DNA of 64,000 bases from assembly GCF_001583495.1 (NCBI RefSeq), contig NZ_LQAQ01000032.1:62001-126000 (forward strand), read 5' to 3'. The translations under genes were made by a program, and so were the position numbers. Shown here piece by piece: positions 8,517 to 17,379 of this stretch (its first letter is position 1; every line of letters starts with the position of its first letter). Origin of the DNA: Flammeovirga sp. SJP92 (GTDB lineage: Bacteria > Bacteroidota > Bacteroidia > Cytophagales > Flammeovirgaceae). Below the pieces are notes generated by a model, which saw nothing but the letters and a program-made list of their open reading frames with translations, searched no databases and was not told the origin of the DNA.

Positions 8517-9623
8517 CTATTTTTTTTCTAATTGATTTACTTTATTTATAAGTAATTCTACTGTTTCATAAAGATTTGAGATCTCTTTTTCTTGATTTAT
8601 AGTATGAATTGTCAATTCCTCAACCTTCTTCAATAAAAGTAAATTCATCTCTGCTAAATGAAGCCCTTCCTCCTCTATTTGACTTGCTGATTTCACTTCT
8701 GGCAAATGACTATGTTTTTTAATGTACCTTTCTACCTCTTCTAATGACATCATATTGTAATCTTCTTTAAAAACATAATCAGGTGTTTCTCCTGCCGATA
8801 CTGTAACTTTCACTTCTTGGGCATGAATTTTCCCTTTGACAGTTAGTTTTGAATCAGGTGTATCTGTCCCGATTCCTACTTTCCCATCAAAATAAGCATT
8901 GGCAGTTCTTGTATCAAACACAATACCCGCTCTATTATTAAATGAACTATGAAAACCTATACCATACCAAGAAGATATACCAACATTATATCTATCGAAA
9001 GAAGCCGCATCTGCAGTTCCGCTTACAAAATCACCATGAATATAAATGTCATTTTGAGTACCACTATTATTCTCACCTTTACCGTGTACTCTAATTTTAG
9101 CTTGACTTCCATCACTTTCTTGAACATGTAGTTTTGCGGTTGGGCGAGTAGTTCCAATTCCTAATCTTCCTTGTGCATTTAAAACCATTACTTTATCTGT
9201 ATAATTTTCCCAAGAAAAAAGAGGTCTATTAACAACTCTTTGTCCTGCACCTGAAGTATGTGACAATCGAGCATTAAAACTAATTAAAGCATTATCATCT
9301 GTATCTAAATTAGGATTAGCCATTCCCATAATACCTAATGCAACTCTATTATCTGAAGAACGAGCTCCTTTTATTAATGGGATAAACTGTGACGCAGCGC
9401 CAGTATAATTTGTGATTAAAAAATAATCATCAATGGCATCTGAAACCTTCATTTTTAGCAAATTTTCTGTTTCTCCCACATTAGAAAGAATAGTCAATTT
9501 TGCCCCACTAGTACTCAGTGTACCTATACCTACATTACCCTCTGTTCCTATTTTATTTGTTTGCCCATAACCTACTAGAGTAAAGACACTCATAAATAAG
9601 ATAATTAGTAAAAATTTATTCAT
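8517..9623 (-). CDS. Secreted fibre-like protein, class A cap
   Basis: 368 residues. Signal peptide ends LVGYGQ. The N-terminal 150 residues are unlike the neighbour at 7020, but from about residue 170 onward (the segment with SGTADAASFDRYNVGISS) through the class A cap (265-344) the two are nearly identical. They diverge again in the coiled coil (EKEISNLYETVELL). The block boundaries fall at module edges, so this looks like module exchange or gene conversion. The gene is followed by a 51-nt gap and preceded by a 10-nt gap, consistent with one transcript. Confidence 0.85.
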   Translation of the reverse strand: MNKFLLIILFMSVFTLVGYGQTNKIGTEGNVGIGTLSTSGAKLTILSNVGETENLLKMKVSDAIDDYFLITNYTGAASQFIPLIKGARSSDNRVALGIMGMANPNLDTDDNALISFNARLSHTSGAGQRVVNRPLFSWENYTDKVMVLNAQGRLGIGTTRPTAKLHVQESDGSQAKIRVHGKGENNSGTQNDIYIHGDFVSGTADAASFDRYNVGISSWYGIGFHSSFNNRAGIVFDTRTANAYFDGKVGIGTDTPDSKLTVKGKIHAQEVKVTVSAGETPDYVFKEDYNMMSLEEVERYIKKHSHLPEVKSASQIEEEGLHLAEMNLLLLKKVEELTIHTINQEKEISNLYETVELLINKVNQLEKK

Positions 9624-9633
9624 AATAATTAGT

Positions 9634-11043
9634 TTACTTATTTAATAAAGATTCGATTTTTGAAAGACGCTCTTCCAATGCATCATTACGTTCTTTTTCT
9701 TTTTCAAGGTTTCTAATTTGCTTGCTCTGATATTCTATTTGTTTTTGCTGTTCAATAGTATACAAAGTCAACTCCTCAATCTTCCTCAACAACATCGCTT
9801 CAGTCTCCCCAACATTCACCCCATTTTCTTCTACTTCTTTGGCGGATGGCACATCTGGTAAGTGTTTATGTTCTTTGATATGGGCTTCTACTTCTGAAAG
9901 GGATTTTAGGTTGTAATCTTCTTCGAAAACATAATCTGCCCAGCCTGTATATACTTTTACTTCTTCGGCTCTGATTTTTCCTTTTACTGATAACCTAAAA
10001 TCAGTAGTTTCATTAGTGCCTATTCCAACATTCCCATAGTGATCTATTATCATTCGTTCATGAAAACCATTATCATCTCCGTCTGTATGATACCTAGTTT
10101 TAAAAGAAAGACCTCCCCTAAAAGTTGCTGATTCATTTGTACGGAAATCAATTCCTTCTATTTTCCCTAAAGCGATTGTTGATGATAAAGTTATATTTGG
10201 CTTGACATTACTTGCAAATTGATTAGTTTTAATCTGAATACTTTCATTTGTCTTGATTATACCGTCCACATCTAATTTTGCACTAGGTTTAGATATTCCT
10301 ATTCCAACATCACCACTCCCAGAAATTCGCATCCTTTCATCATATGATTTTTCCCCTTCATAATTTCTAGTATAGAATAACATATCTACTCTATTACTCC
10401 ATGAACTTGTAGACTGTGCAAAGATTCCGACAGATTTTTGGCTTTCCTTATGCATATTATCACTGTAATCTAAACTTAATGAAAGCCCTACCATTCTTTG
10501 ATCATCTGTGCCTGATGAATTGGGTGCCCTTACAATCAATTTATTTGCATTATGTGCTTGATATTCTTGAGTAGTTGCCACATCAATTGGAGCGGTAACC
10601 GATGAACTTCCAATTCCTAATCCAGTGGAGATTCGAACTTGTCCACTTGTATTTTCACTTAACACTTTTACCCAATCAGTCCAATTGTTAGAATAGCGTC
10701 CTCTCATATACATTCCTTCATTGATTGCATTAGATGCACCGTAAGGGATTGCAAATTGAGTTATATTACCTGTCCCATTTTTAGATATATATTCAAAGTT
10801 GAATGGATGAAAATAATAATTCGATTTTTTAGGACCATTAGGTGCATCACCTCTTAGCAAGGTAAGCCCGTTTCCTGATTTAGTATTAGACTTATCATTC
10901 CAATCTAATACTCCATTAACATGTTCAGCACCAAAACCGCCAATAATTCGTCCTTCAACTGTTAAATCTCCTTTAATAGTTTCTTGTCCAAAAATCACAA
11001 AACTATAAATAGAGATGATTGAGGTTAATATTAGTTTTTTCAT
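9634..11043 (-). CDS. Secreted fibre-like protein with knob-like domain, class B cap
   Basis: 469 residues. Signal peptide ends FVIFGQ. Residues 55-130 look like a phage pyocin-knob module (MYMRGRYSNNWTDWVKVLSE, with WTDW at 121-124), a carbohydrate-contacting domain in R-pyocin fibres. GIGISKPSAKL and GIGTNETTDF turns follow. Class B cap at 356-432, then a 37-residue coiled coil ending LSKIESLLNK. The gap to the gene upstream is 96 nt, the largest between neighbouring fibres except where the barrel remnant lies. Its upstream stretch shares a TTTGAAAG-type motif with that of the gene at 13415, possibly an internal promoter or leader. Confidence 0.84.
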   Translation of the reverse strand: MKKLILTSIISIYSFVIFGQETIKGDLTVEGRIIGGFGAEHVNGVLDWNDKSNTKSGNGLTLLRGDAPNGPKKSNYYFHPFNFEYISKNGTGNITQFAIPYGASNAINEGMYMRGRYSNNWTDWVKVLSENTSGQVRISTGLGIGSSSVTAPIDVATTQEYQAHNANKLIVRAPNSSGTDDQRMVGLSLSLDYSDNMHKESQKSVGIFAQSTSSWSNRVDMLFYTRNYEGEKSYDERMRISGSGDVGIGISKPSAKLDVDGIIKTNESIQIKTNQFASNVKPNITLSSTIALGKIEGIDFRTNESATFRGGLSFKTRYHTDGDDNGFHERMIIDHYGNVGIGTNETTDFRLSVKGKIRAEEVKVYTGWADYVFEEDYNLKSLSEVEAHIKEHKHLPDVPSAKEVEENGVNVGETEAMLLRKIEELTLYTIEQQKQIEYQSKQIRNLEKEKERNDALEERLSKIESLLNK

Positions 11044-11139
11044 AATTTCTTTTTATCTTTTTTTGTTTGAAAGTTTTTAACAAGCTGCTCAATATCACTT
11101 TATTCTTCAAACTAAGGTTGAATAGTTTATGGAATCTTA

Positions 11140-12069
11140 CTATTCCTGATTCTTTTCTAGTTTTGAAATTCTTTCTAATAATTGATAAATAATTTTATCC
11201 TGATTATCTACTTTATCTAACGACTCCTTTAAGCTTTTGATTTCTTTTTCTTGCTCAATAGTGTATAACGTCAACTCCTCAATCTTCCTCAATAACATCG
11301 CTTCTGTCTCCCCAACATTCACACCATTTTCTTCTACCTCTTTGGCTGAGGGAACATCTGGCAGGTGTTTATATTCTTTGATATGAGCTTCTACTTCTGA
11401 AAGAGATTTTAGGTGGTAATCTTCTTCGAAAACATAGTCTGCCCAGCCTGTATATACTTTTACTTCTTCGGCTCTAACCTTGCCTCCAACAGATAATTGA
11501 TAACCTGATATATTGGAAGTATTCAGTCCAATTTCTCCATGTGTACCAGTATAAGTAATGATTTTGGGAACTATGGTTGAAGTTATATCTTCAGCTCCTT
11601 CTAAACTATAAACTTCAGGTTTAAAATACTTCACCTCTTGAAACAATGTTTTAGAATTAATCATTGAAGATTTAATCGAAAGAGATGGATATATATCAGT
11701 AATACGTAATACAATATCATATCCGCCATCAGCAGATTGATAAAACTTAACTTGATATTTACTATGACTTCCACCTCTTCTTTCAAGATTAACTTTCAAA
11801 CCATCCCTAGAAGAAATATAATAAGTTGTTAAACCTAAATTTGAAGCATGCCAATTACCTCCAAATATTTCTAATCTCAATTTATGAAAATTATTACCAT
11901 CATTTTTTGGTACATATCCCACTAAGTATTCAGAACCTACTACATTAACAGAACCCAATACAATTTGATACTCCTGAGCATAAGATTTTAATGAAATACA
12001 TAAACTAATAAACAGTATTAAGGAGATGGATAATACATATTTAGTAGCTTGCTTAAATTTTCTTTTCAT
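11140..12069 (-). CDS. Secreted fibre-like protein with atypical body, class B cap
   Basis: 309 residues. The N-terminus is longer and more basic (MKRKFKQATKY) before a hydrophobic stretch ending LKSYAQ; signal peptide about 1-32. The body lacks VGIGT turns apart from a weak GEIGLNTSNISG, and looks like a single beta-sandwich (FHKLRLEIFGGNW, YQVKFYQSADGG). The same type of body seems to occur in the partial gene at 1-373 and the pseudogene at 1179-1535. Class B cap at 197-273 and coiled coil to 309. It lies 18 nt after the upstream gene. It shows that unrelated bodies are joined to the same cap. Confidence 0.82.
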   Translation of the reverse strand: MKRKFKQATKYVLSISLILFISLCISLKSYAQEYQIVLGSVNVVGSEYLVGYVPKNDGNNFHKLRLEIFGGNWHASNLGLTTYYISSRDGLKVNLERRGGSHSKYQVKFYQSADGGYDIVLRITDIYPSLSIKSSMINSKTLFQEVKYFKPEVYSLEGAEDITSTIVPKIITYTGTHGEIGLNTSNISGYQLSVGGKVRAEEVKVYTGWADYVFEEDYHLKSLSEVEAHIKEYKHLPDVPSAKEVEENGVNVGETEAMLLRKIEELTLYTIEQEKEIKSLKESLDKVDNQDKIIYQLLERISKLEKNQE

Positions 12070-12087
12070 AATGACTGCGTATTAACT

Positions 12088-13269
12088 TTATTTATTTTTA
12101 ATTAGTTCTTTAATCGTTTCTATTTCACTTTGTAGCTTTTCTAGCTTACTTATTTTTTCATTCTGCTCTTCAATTAGTTTTTGCTGTTCAATTGTGTACA
12201 AAGTCAATTCCTCAATCTTCCTCAACAACATCGCTTCTGTCTCCCCAACATTAACACCATTTTCTTCTACTTCTTTAGCTGATGGAACATCTGGAAGGTG
12301 TTTATATTCTTTAATATGAGCTTCTACTTCTGAAAGAGATTTTAGGTGGTAATCTTCTTCGAAAACATAGTCTGCCCAGCCTGTGTATACTTTTACTTCT
12401 TCAGCTCTGATTTTTCCTTTTACGGATAATTTGAAATCAGAAAGGTTTGTTGTCCCAATACCAACATGCCCTCTATAATCCATTCTCATAGCTTCCGTTC
12501 CATTTAAGATAAAAGCTAATGGGTTATTGGTGCCTGTTGTTGAGATCACTTGTCTTCCTGATGGTCCTTCTCCATAAATATTGATAGTTCTAGTTGCTAA
12601 ATCTTGAATAGACAAACCTGATGTGTTTGTTTCTCCTGATTGTTTGACAAATAGTTGTGATTTAGGAGCATTTGTACCTATACCCACTTTTCCTGTCACT
12701 GCCAATGAATAACCATACTGATTTGTTTCATTACCAATGTTTAAACTTTGGTAGATATAAGCATTTCCAGACATATCAACTGTAAACCTACTTTTCCACT
12801 CCGAATCTTTCCAATAAGTAAAACCAACATCAAATAAATCGTGATTTGATACTCCATCATCACCAATATTTACTCTAAAAGAAGTTTTATCTGCTTCTCG
12901 ATTGTATCTTGCTATCCATGTCGGGTCACTGTTGGAATGACCGCCTCTTAATACTAACTTATTGCCATAAGTATCGGTATCACTCCCAGTTACATGTCTG
13001 TAATGACCTAGTTCTATATCTCCAAATGTGATAACCTTATTCACAGCTAAACTTGTGAAAGGGCGATCCGAATCTGAGTTCCAAAAGTTAATTAAGTTAT
13101 TATTACCATCATAAAAGAGCTTAACATAAGAATTATCATCATATTGGCTATTATATGGAAATATTGTAAAATAAGAACTTTTGTGAGACAAAATACCTGA
13201 ATAATTTGTTTGTCCAAATACTGCTAAACTACATAAACAAACAGTAGCAGTTAGAATTAATTTTTTCAT
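12088..13269 (-). CDS. Secreted fibre-like protein, class B cap, close relative of 39773
   Basis: 393 residues. Signal peptide ends SLAVFGQ. The body has a GDIELGHYRHVTGS region and an ARYNREADKTSFRVNIGDDG segment that also occurs in the fibre at 38703 (RYNESRENTHLRINIGDDG). It then has a GLSIQDLATRTINIYGEG module that is nearly identical to both copies in the fibre at 39773. Class B cap at 286-362, followed by a coiled coil shared with 4992 and 7020. Directly upstream (13282-13401) is the 3' end of a beta-barrel gene, the same order as in the second locus, so this gene probably arrived with that block. Confidence 0.85.
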   Translation of the reverse strand: MKKLILTATVCLCSLAVFGQTNYSGILSHKSSYFTIFPYNSQYDDNSYVKLFYDGNNNLINFWNSDSDRPFTSLAVNKVITFGDIELGHYRHVTGSDTDTYGNKLVLRGGHSNSDPTWIARYNREADKTSFRVNIGDDGVSNHDLFDVGFTYWKDSEWKSRFTVDMSGNAYIYQSLNIGNETNQYGYSLAVTGKVGIGTNAPKSQLFVKQSGETNTSGLSIQDLATRTINIYGEGPSGRQVISTTGTNNPLAFILNGTEAMRMDYRGHVGIGTTNLSDFKLSVKGKIRAEEVKVYTGWADYVFEEDYHLKSLSEVEAHIKEYKHLPDVPSAKEVEENGVNVGETEAMLLRKIEELTLYTIEQQKLIEEQNEKISKLEKLQSEIETIKELIKNK

Positions 13270-13281
13270 TAGAATAGTTAA

Positions 13282-13401
13282 TTATTTATCCCCAATCCCT
13301 CTAAACCCAATTCTAAACACCCTAGGGCCATTCTGTAAAGGGTTTTCTTCTGTTTCATAGACAAAAGATTAGTGCAGTTGGAAGTTGAAGCAAAAGAGAT
13401 T
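13282..13401 (-). pseudogene. 3' remnant of the beta-barrel gene (paralogue of 40996-42663)
   Basis: The minus strand reads FNFQLH, a stop, SFVYETEENPLQNGPRVF and RIGFRGIGDK, then TAA at 13284-13282. The intact protein at 40996 ends INFQLLYSFVYETEDN, PLQNSPWVF and RIGFNGIGDK. So about 37 codons of the C-terminus survive here with one nonsense codon, and the rest is gone; the fibre gene at 13415 now abuts its 5' side. It records a duplicated barrel-plus-fibre block that was later overwritten. Confidence 0.85.
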
Positions 13402-13414
13402 TCAGTTTATTAGT

Positions 13415-14632
13415 TTACTTTTTTTGAATTGATTGAATCATTTCTTTTAAAATATTAAGCTCATTTTTTAAATCTTGAACTTCTTTTAATTCATTTTTCA
13501 AATTGGAAATTTCTTTCTCTTGCTCAATAGTATACAAAGTCAACTCCTCAACCTTCTTCAACAAAAGTAAATTCATCTCAGCCAGATGAAGTCCTTCTTC
13601 CTCTATTTGACTTGCTGATTTTACCTCAGGTAAATGTCTGTGTAATTGAATATATTTTTCAATTTCTTCTAAAGACATAAGATGATAGTCCTCTTTAAAT
13701 ACATAATCAGGTGTTTCTCCTGCCGATACTGTTACCTTTACTTCTTGTGCATGAATCTTTCCTGCTACTGTTAGCCTTGAATCAGGAGTAGAAGTTCCAA
13801 TACCTACTTTTCCATTACTTTGAACTTTAAACCTTACATTTTGATCATTGTCTTCACATTGCAAAATGATGGAACTATTATCATTTGATGACCTACCATA
13901 ACCATTTTGTATTAGTAATCCTTGAGACTTACCGCCTGTATTCTTTATTTTAGTAGTCCAAAAATTATTAATTGATTTATTAATATTCAATACGGCTTCA
14001 GGAGAATCAGTTCCTATCCCTACGTTACCCTCTTTTTTAATCGTCATCGCACGATTTAGATATCCTGACTGAGATTGAGTATAATCATATCCAACAGCTA
14101 TGTATGCATCTCCATTTAAGGCTCCAAAAATGGTGGCTGTATTTTCTCTTTCATTTCTGATACGAAATCCTCTAGCCCATCCACCATCTGAATTGGTTGT
14201 TACTTCTACTCCACTAGGATATGTCTTGAGAGAAGTTAATGGAGAAACTATAACTTCAAACTTTTCTTTTGGGGATGTTGTACCAATACCTACTCTACCT
14301 TCCTTATCTTCCGATAATATCTTATACCATGAACTCCATTTTTCTGTAGAACCACTAGGATTATAATTTCTGTAATATAAATTATCTTTACTTGCTGAAT
14401 ATTGGTTTGTCATTATTTCAAATAATCGGTATCCACTATTGTCTGCTTTAATGGTTAGTTTAGTGCCATATGGATATTTCCAATTAAAGTTTGCATTACC
14501 ACTACCAGGTCCGCCCTGATAATAAACCCCATTTTCCATAGTATTGGGATCAACATCTTCTTTATATTGTTGTTGTCCGTAAACTATATAGTTACAAAAA
14601 CAGCACACTGCCATTAGCATTAGTTTTTTCAT
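13415..14632 (-). CDS. Secreted fibre-like protein with knob-like domain, class A cap; first gene of array
   Basis: 405 residues. Signal peptide ends NYIVYGQ. Residues 35-110 resemble a pyocin knob (LYYRNYNPSGSTEKWSSWYK, WSSW at 99-102). Three GIGT turns follow. Class A cap at 292-371. The final 34 residues and the 3' flank are nearly identical to those of the class B fibre at 39773, so the tail has been exchanged between cap classes. No further intact fibre gene lies upstream, so the promoter of the whole array should be just upstream of 14632, in an AT-rich leader. Confidence 0.85.
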   Translation of the reverse strand: MKKLMLMAVCCFCNYIVYGQQQYKEDVDPNTMENGVYYQGGPGSGNANFNWKYPYGTKLTIKADNSGYRLFEIMTNQYSASKDNLYYRNYNPSGSTEKWSSWYKILSEDKEGRVGIGTTSPKEKFEVIVSPLTSLKTYPSGVEVTTNSDGGWARGFRIRNERENTATIFGALNGDAYIAVGYDYTQSQSGYLNRAMTIKKEGNVGIGTDSPEAVLNINKSINNFWTTKIKNTGGKSQGLLIQNGYGRSSNDNSSIILQCEDNDQNVRFKVQSNGKVGIGTSTPDSRLTVAGKIHAQEVKVTVSAGETPDYVFKEDYHLMSLEEIEKYIQLHRHLPEVKSASQIEEEGLHLAEMNLLLLKKVEELTLYTIEQEKEISNLKNELKEVQDLKNELNILKEMIQSIQKK

Positions 14633-14869
14633 TATAATTATCTATTTTTTTGTTTTAAAGTTTGAAAACTTTTAAAATCTTCTTTTCTATATCAGAACAA
14701 TTACTTAGATGTTGAGCTGTTCAGGATGAAATAATTACCCTACTCATTTTTTCTAGCAAAACAAATCCTTTCTTTAGTATTCTACTATTTTATAAAAAAA
14801 TAAGTTTATTTCTCTTGTTTAATTGAATACGACCTAAACTTCTCTATATCATTAGTATGTCTCTCCAAG

Positions 14870-15070
14870 ATACACCTCTACCTTGTAATTTATTGGTTAT
14901 AAAAGCACCAACTAAGTATTTATGCTTATGTTTTTTAATATAAACTTTTGACTTCTGAAAGAAACTCTAGTTTGTGTTCTAGTTATACATAGAGTTTCCT
15001 TTCCATGTCAATGTATACTTTTATTTCTTTAGCCCTAATTCAACATCCTATGAAATTATACTTTTAATGT
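14870..15070 (-). pseudogene. Decayed class B cap fragment
   Basis: The minus strand shows IRAKEIKVYIDM, then, after shifts, FLSEVKS and further broken cap pieces. Aligned at the nucleotide level it follows the class B cap (KIRAEEVKVYTGWADY through SLSEVEAHIKEHKHLPD) with several frameshifts and stops. It is the rotted 3' part of another fibre gene, so the array was once longer at this end. Confidence 0.65.
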
Positions 15071-15278
15071 TCCTAATTCTCATTTTACATTTGAAATAAC
15101 CACCTCGGTTATTTACCATTTTTTGAATATAGTTTTTACACTAAGTACATTACCTCAAGGAACAATTAAGAAAATAGTTAAGATATATCTTCTTACATAT
15201 CAGCTAAATAAAAAATAGGTATAATCTATTATGATTTTAGAAAAAAGATAGATCATAAATAAGTAATTAATAGAAATG

Positions 15279-15309
15279 AGCCCTCTTCTCTTATTGAGAG
15301 TTGAGGGCT
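15279..15309 (-). terminator. Hairpin terminator after lipase-like gene
   Basis: AGCCCTC and GAGGGCT arms with further inner pairing (TTCTCT/GAGAG). It lies about 65 nt downstream of the stop of the gene at 15376-17379. The T-run is clearer on the plus strand, so it may work in both directions. Confidence 0.6.
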
Positions 15310-15375
15310 TTTGTTCTTCAGTTGTAACAATAATATTCCTATAAAAATTTTTCTAGTAAATAATAAATCTTAACA

Positions 15376-17379
15376 CTAATTAATTATGATTTTATGATAA
15401 TTAATAGTTTTTGTTGTAGGATTGATTACCTTCAAAAAGACAATCCCTTTATTCATATTATCAGTGTTAATTAAATAGTTTGTTTTATTTAAATCCTTGT
15501 TATTCCATAATAAATTATTGAATTGATCAATTAGATAAAATTGGTATTTAGTTCCATCAAGAACTTTTACACCTAGTTTATTAGATTCAAGGTTATTATT
15601 TATAATAATATAGTTTTCATCAACATTAGTAGCTAACTGATTTGATATTACCGCTTCCTCAGATCCCTTTTCAATAACTTTATAATAAACAATTTTTTTA
15701 CCATCAACAATAGTATCTGCTTGAATTAGTTGATCTGAATTTGAAAAATCATCATTGAAAGTTCTTGTATTTGAATTAGAAGGTAAATTATTTAAACATT
15801 CAAATTCTAAATTTTCAACATCTGTAGCTTTAATAATAATGTTCGCTCCTTTATCAATTTGTAAGTTTTTCACAAAAATATTATTTCCAGCAACAATTTC
15901 AATATTATCACCATTTCCTAAATTACGACTTAAACTTTCAATTGTTATTGACTCTCCAGCTTTAATCACTTCATTTTTCATTGGTGAATAATTATTAAGT
16001 GTTAATGTGTTTTGATGAGTAACATAAATATCCTCATTATCTACTGAATAGATTTGGTCTTCTATCCAAATACTAATATCGGATGATAATTCTGTGTGGG
16101 TCATATTGGAATGAGAGACATCCCACCAAATATCATCAAAAGGTGTATTACTTAAAATTCTATCTTTTCCATAGTTAGCTAAATTGAGAGTTGAAATATC
16201 TGTAGATAAATCGAGAGCACTATTTGTTGAAATAAAACAGGCGTCTTCAATTAATGCTCTAGCTCCAATATGATCAATATCAGCATTATTAAGTTCATCA
16301 CTAACTATACCAAACCAATTATAATAACCTCCAGGAAGGTTATCAAAAGGTTCATTATCAAATCCAATTGAAAAAAAACGGCCATTGTCTGGTTCAATAC
16401 CTATGTCATGAGGTTCTGATGCATAATAATAACTAAAAATATCAGAGTCCCATAATAAATCAGAACCACCTGGTGCTGTGGTTAAAACTCTGGAGTAAAA
16501 ACCAATCTGAGCGATAAGTGCTGTTGCCCCTGCTGTATTAAAAAAGCCCATTCCATTTAAAGTCCCATTAGATATGGCAACATTTTTACACTTTTGTGGA
16601 TATCCATTATTCTGTGTTAAACTAGCTAATTCATTGTAGAAATCTTCATGAGCTAAATGTGGTGTGTAAAAATAATTCTCATCTTTACATCCAAGAGTTG
16701 GATAAACTAATTGTTGAGTACCTGCTCTTAGCCTATGATACTTAAGTAATGTGATATCTGGACTAAAAGCACTAAAAGCACTATGCTCTGCGATAAATGC
16801 CTGAACAGATAGAGGTACATTTGCTCCTTTTTGAGGTGAATCAAAACTTATAAAAAGTTTTGTTTGATGGGGAATATTATCTTGTTCCATCTTTGACAGT
16901 GTATATCTTGAAATAACTCCTCCCAAGCTAACCCCTATTATTATCAGTTCTTCATTAGATTTTTTTTCACCATTTATATAAGAAATAAATTTCTCAAAAA
17001 GATAACTATTAAATTGAATTTCCAATGATGGGGCATTTAGATTTGGTACAATAATATCAAAACCATCATTCAAGAGCTGTTGCCCTAATCCATGAGCATC
17101 TAAATAAGTGTCAAATATTTCTTGAGGATCCTCCCTATCAAAGATATCATAGCCTTCTAAGAGAATAATTGGTTTATCAATATTTAAATTGTTACAATCT
17201 CCCGAGTTATTTGAAAAAACAGTAAAAGGAAAATCAATTGTTTCTTCAGTTGTCCCATTAAATATATCATCTGGATTCTTCCAGGTATAATTAATGTCTA
17301 CTTCTAATACACAATCTTGACTTAACGAAGAATTGTATAAACTAGTTATAATTAACAAAGTGATTAATATTTGCTTCAT
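15376..17379 (-). CDS. Secreted alpha/beta-hydrolase (lipase/esterase-like) with T9SS sorting domain
   Basis: 667 residues. Signal peptide 1-20. An alpha/beta-hydrolase domain follows: IILLEGYD oxyanion-side strand at 71-78, the nucleophile elbow GVSLGG with Ser at about 151, and LFISFDSPQKG. Residues after about 460 form beta-helix-like repeats (SITIESL, NIFVKNLQI, NIIIKAT). The last 75 residues (KVLDGTKYQFYLIDQF to KTINYHKIIIN) match a type A T9SS C-terminal sorting domain, so the enzyme is probably exported and surface-attached. Substrate unknown; PGAP1/DUF676-like lipases or esterases are the nearest comparison. It is monocistronic, between a terminator and an empty region. Unlike the fibres it uses the T9SS. 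Confidence 0.75.
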   Translation of the reverse strand: MKQILITLLIITSLYNSSLSQDCVLEVDINYTWKNPDDIFNGTTEETIDFPFTVFSNNSGDCNNLNIDKPIILLEGYDIFDREDPQEIFDTYLDAHGLGQQLLNDGFDIIVPNLNAPSLEIQFNSYLFEKFISYINGEKKSNEELIIIGVSLGGVISRYTLSKMEQDNIPHQTKLFISFDSPQKGANVPLSVQAFIAEHSAFSAFSPDITLLKYHRLRAGTQQLVYPTLGCKDENYFYTPHLAHEDFYNELASLTQNNGYPQKCKNVAISNGTLNGMGFFNTAGATALIAQIGFYSRVLTTAPGGSDLLWDSDIFSYYYASEPHDIGIEPDNGRFFSIGFDNEPFDNLPGGYYNWFGIVSDELNNADIDHIGARALIEDACFISTNSALDLSTDISTLNLANYGKDRILSNTPFDDIWWDVSHSNMTHTELSSDISIWIEDQIYSVDNEDIYVTHQNTLTLNNYSPMKNEVIKAGESITIESLSRNLGNGDNIEIVAGNNIFVKNLQIDKGANIIIKATDVENLEFECLNNLPSNSNTRTFNDDFSNSDQLIQADTIVDGKKIVYYKVIEKGSEEAVISNQLATNVDENYIIINNNLESNKLGVKVLDGTKYQFYLIDQFNNLLWNNKDLNKTNYLINTDNMNKGIVFLKVINPTTKTINYHKIIIN

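Larger units (their letters stand above)
14633..15375. other. Intergenic stretch upstream of fibre array
   Basis: About 740 bases with no intact gene. It holds the presumed array promoter near 14640-14830 (AT-rich, with an AAATAAACTTATTTTTTTAT stretch on the minus strand that recurs in part upstream of the RHS gene at 54203), a decayed class B cap at 14870-15070 and a terminator hairpin at 15279-15309. Confidence 0.5.

Noticed and set aside
1532-14632. Prophage tail region
   Set aside because: Fibre-like motifs are present, but every protein has a Sec signal and there is no capsid, portal, tail-tube, baseplate or lysis gene.
1532-14632. Peptidase S74 (intramolecular chaperone) caps
   Set aside because: The S74 domain has an SD-R-K-N-I start and a catalytic Ser-Asp pair. 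The caps here lack these, so self-cleavage cannot be claimed, although a common origin is possible.
15376-17379. Lipase as part of the fibre system
   Set aside because: It has its own terminator and a T9SS tail, while fibres have none; proximity alone is not enough.
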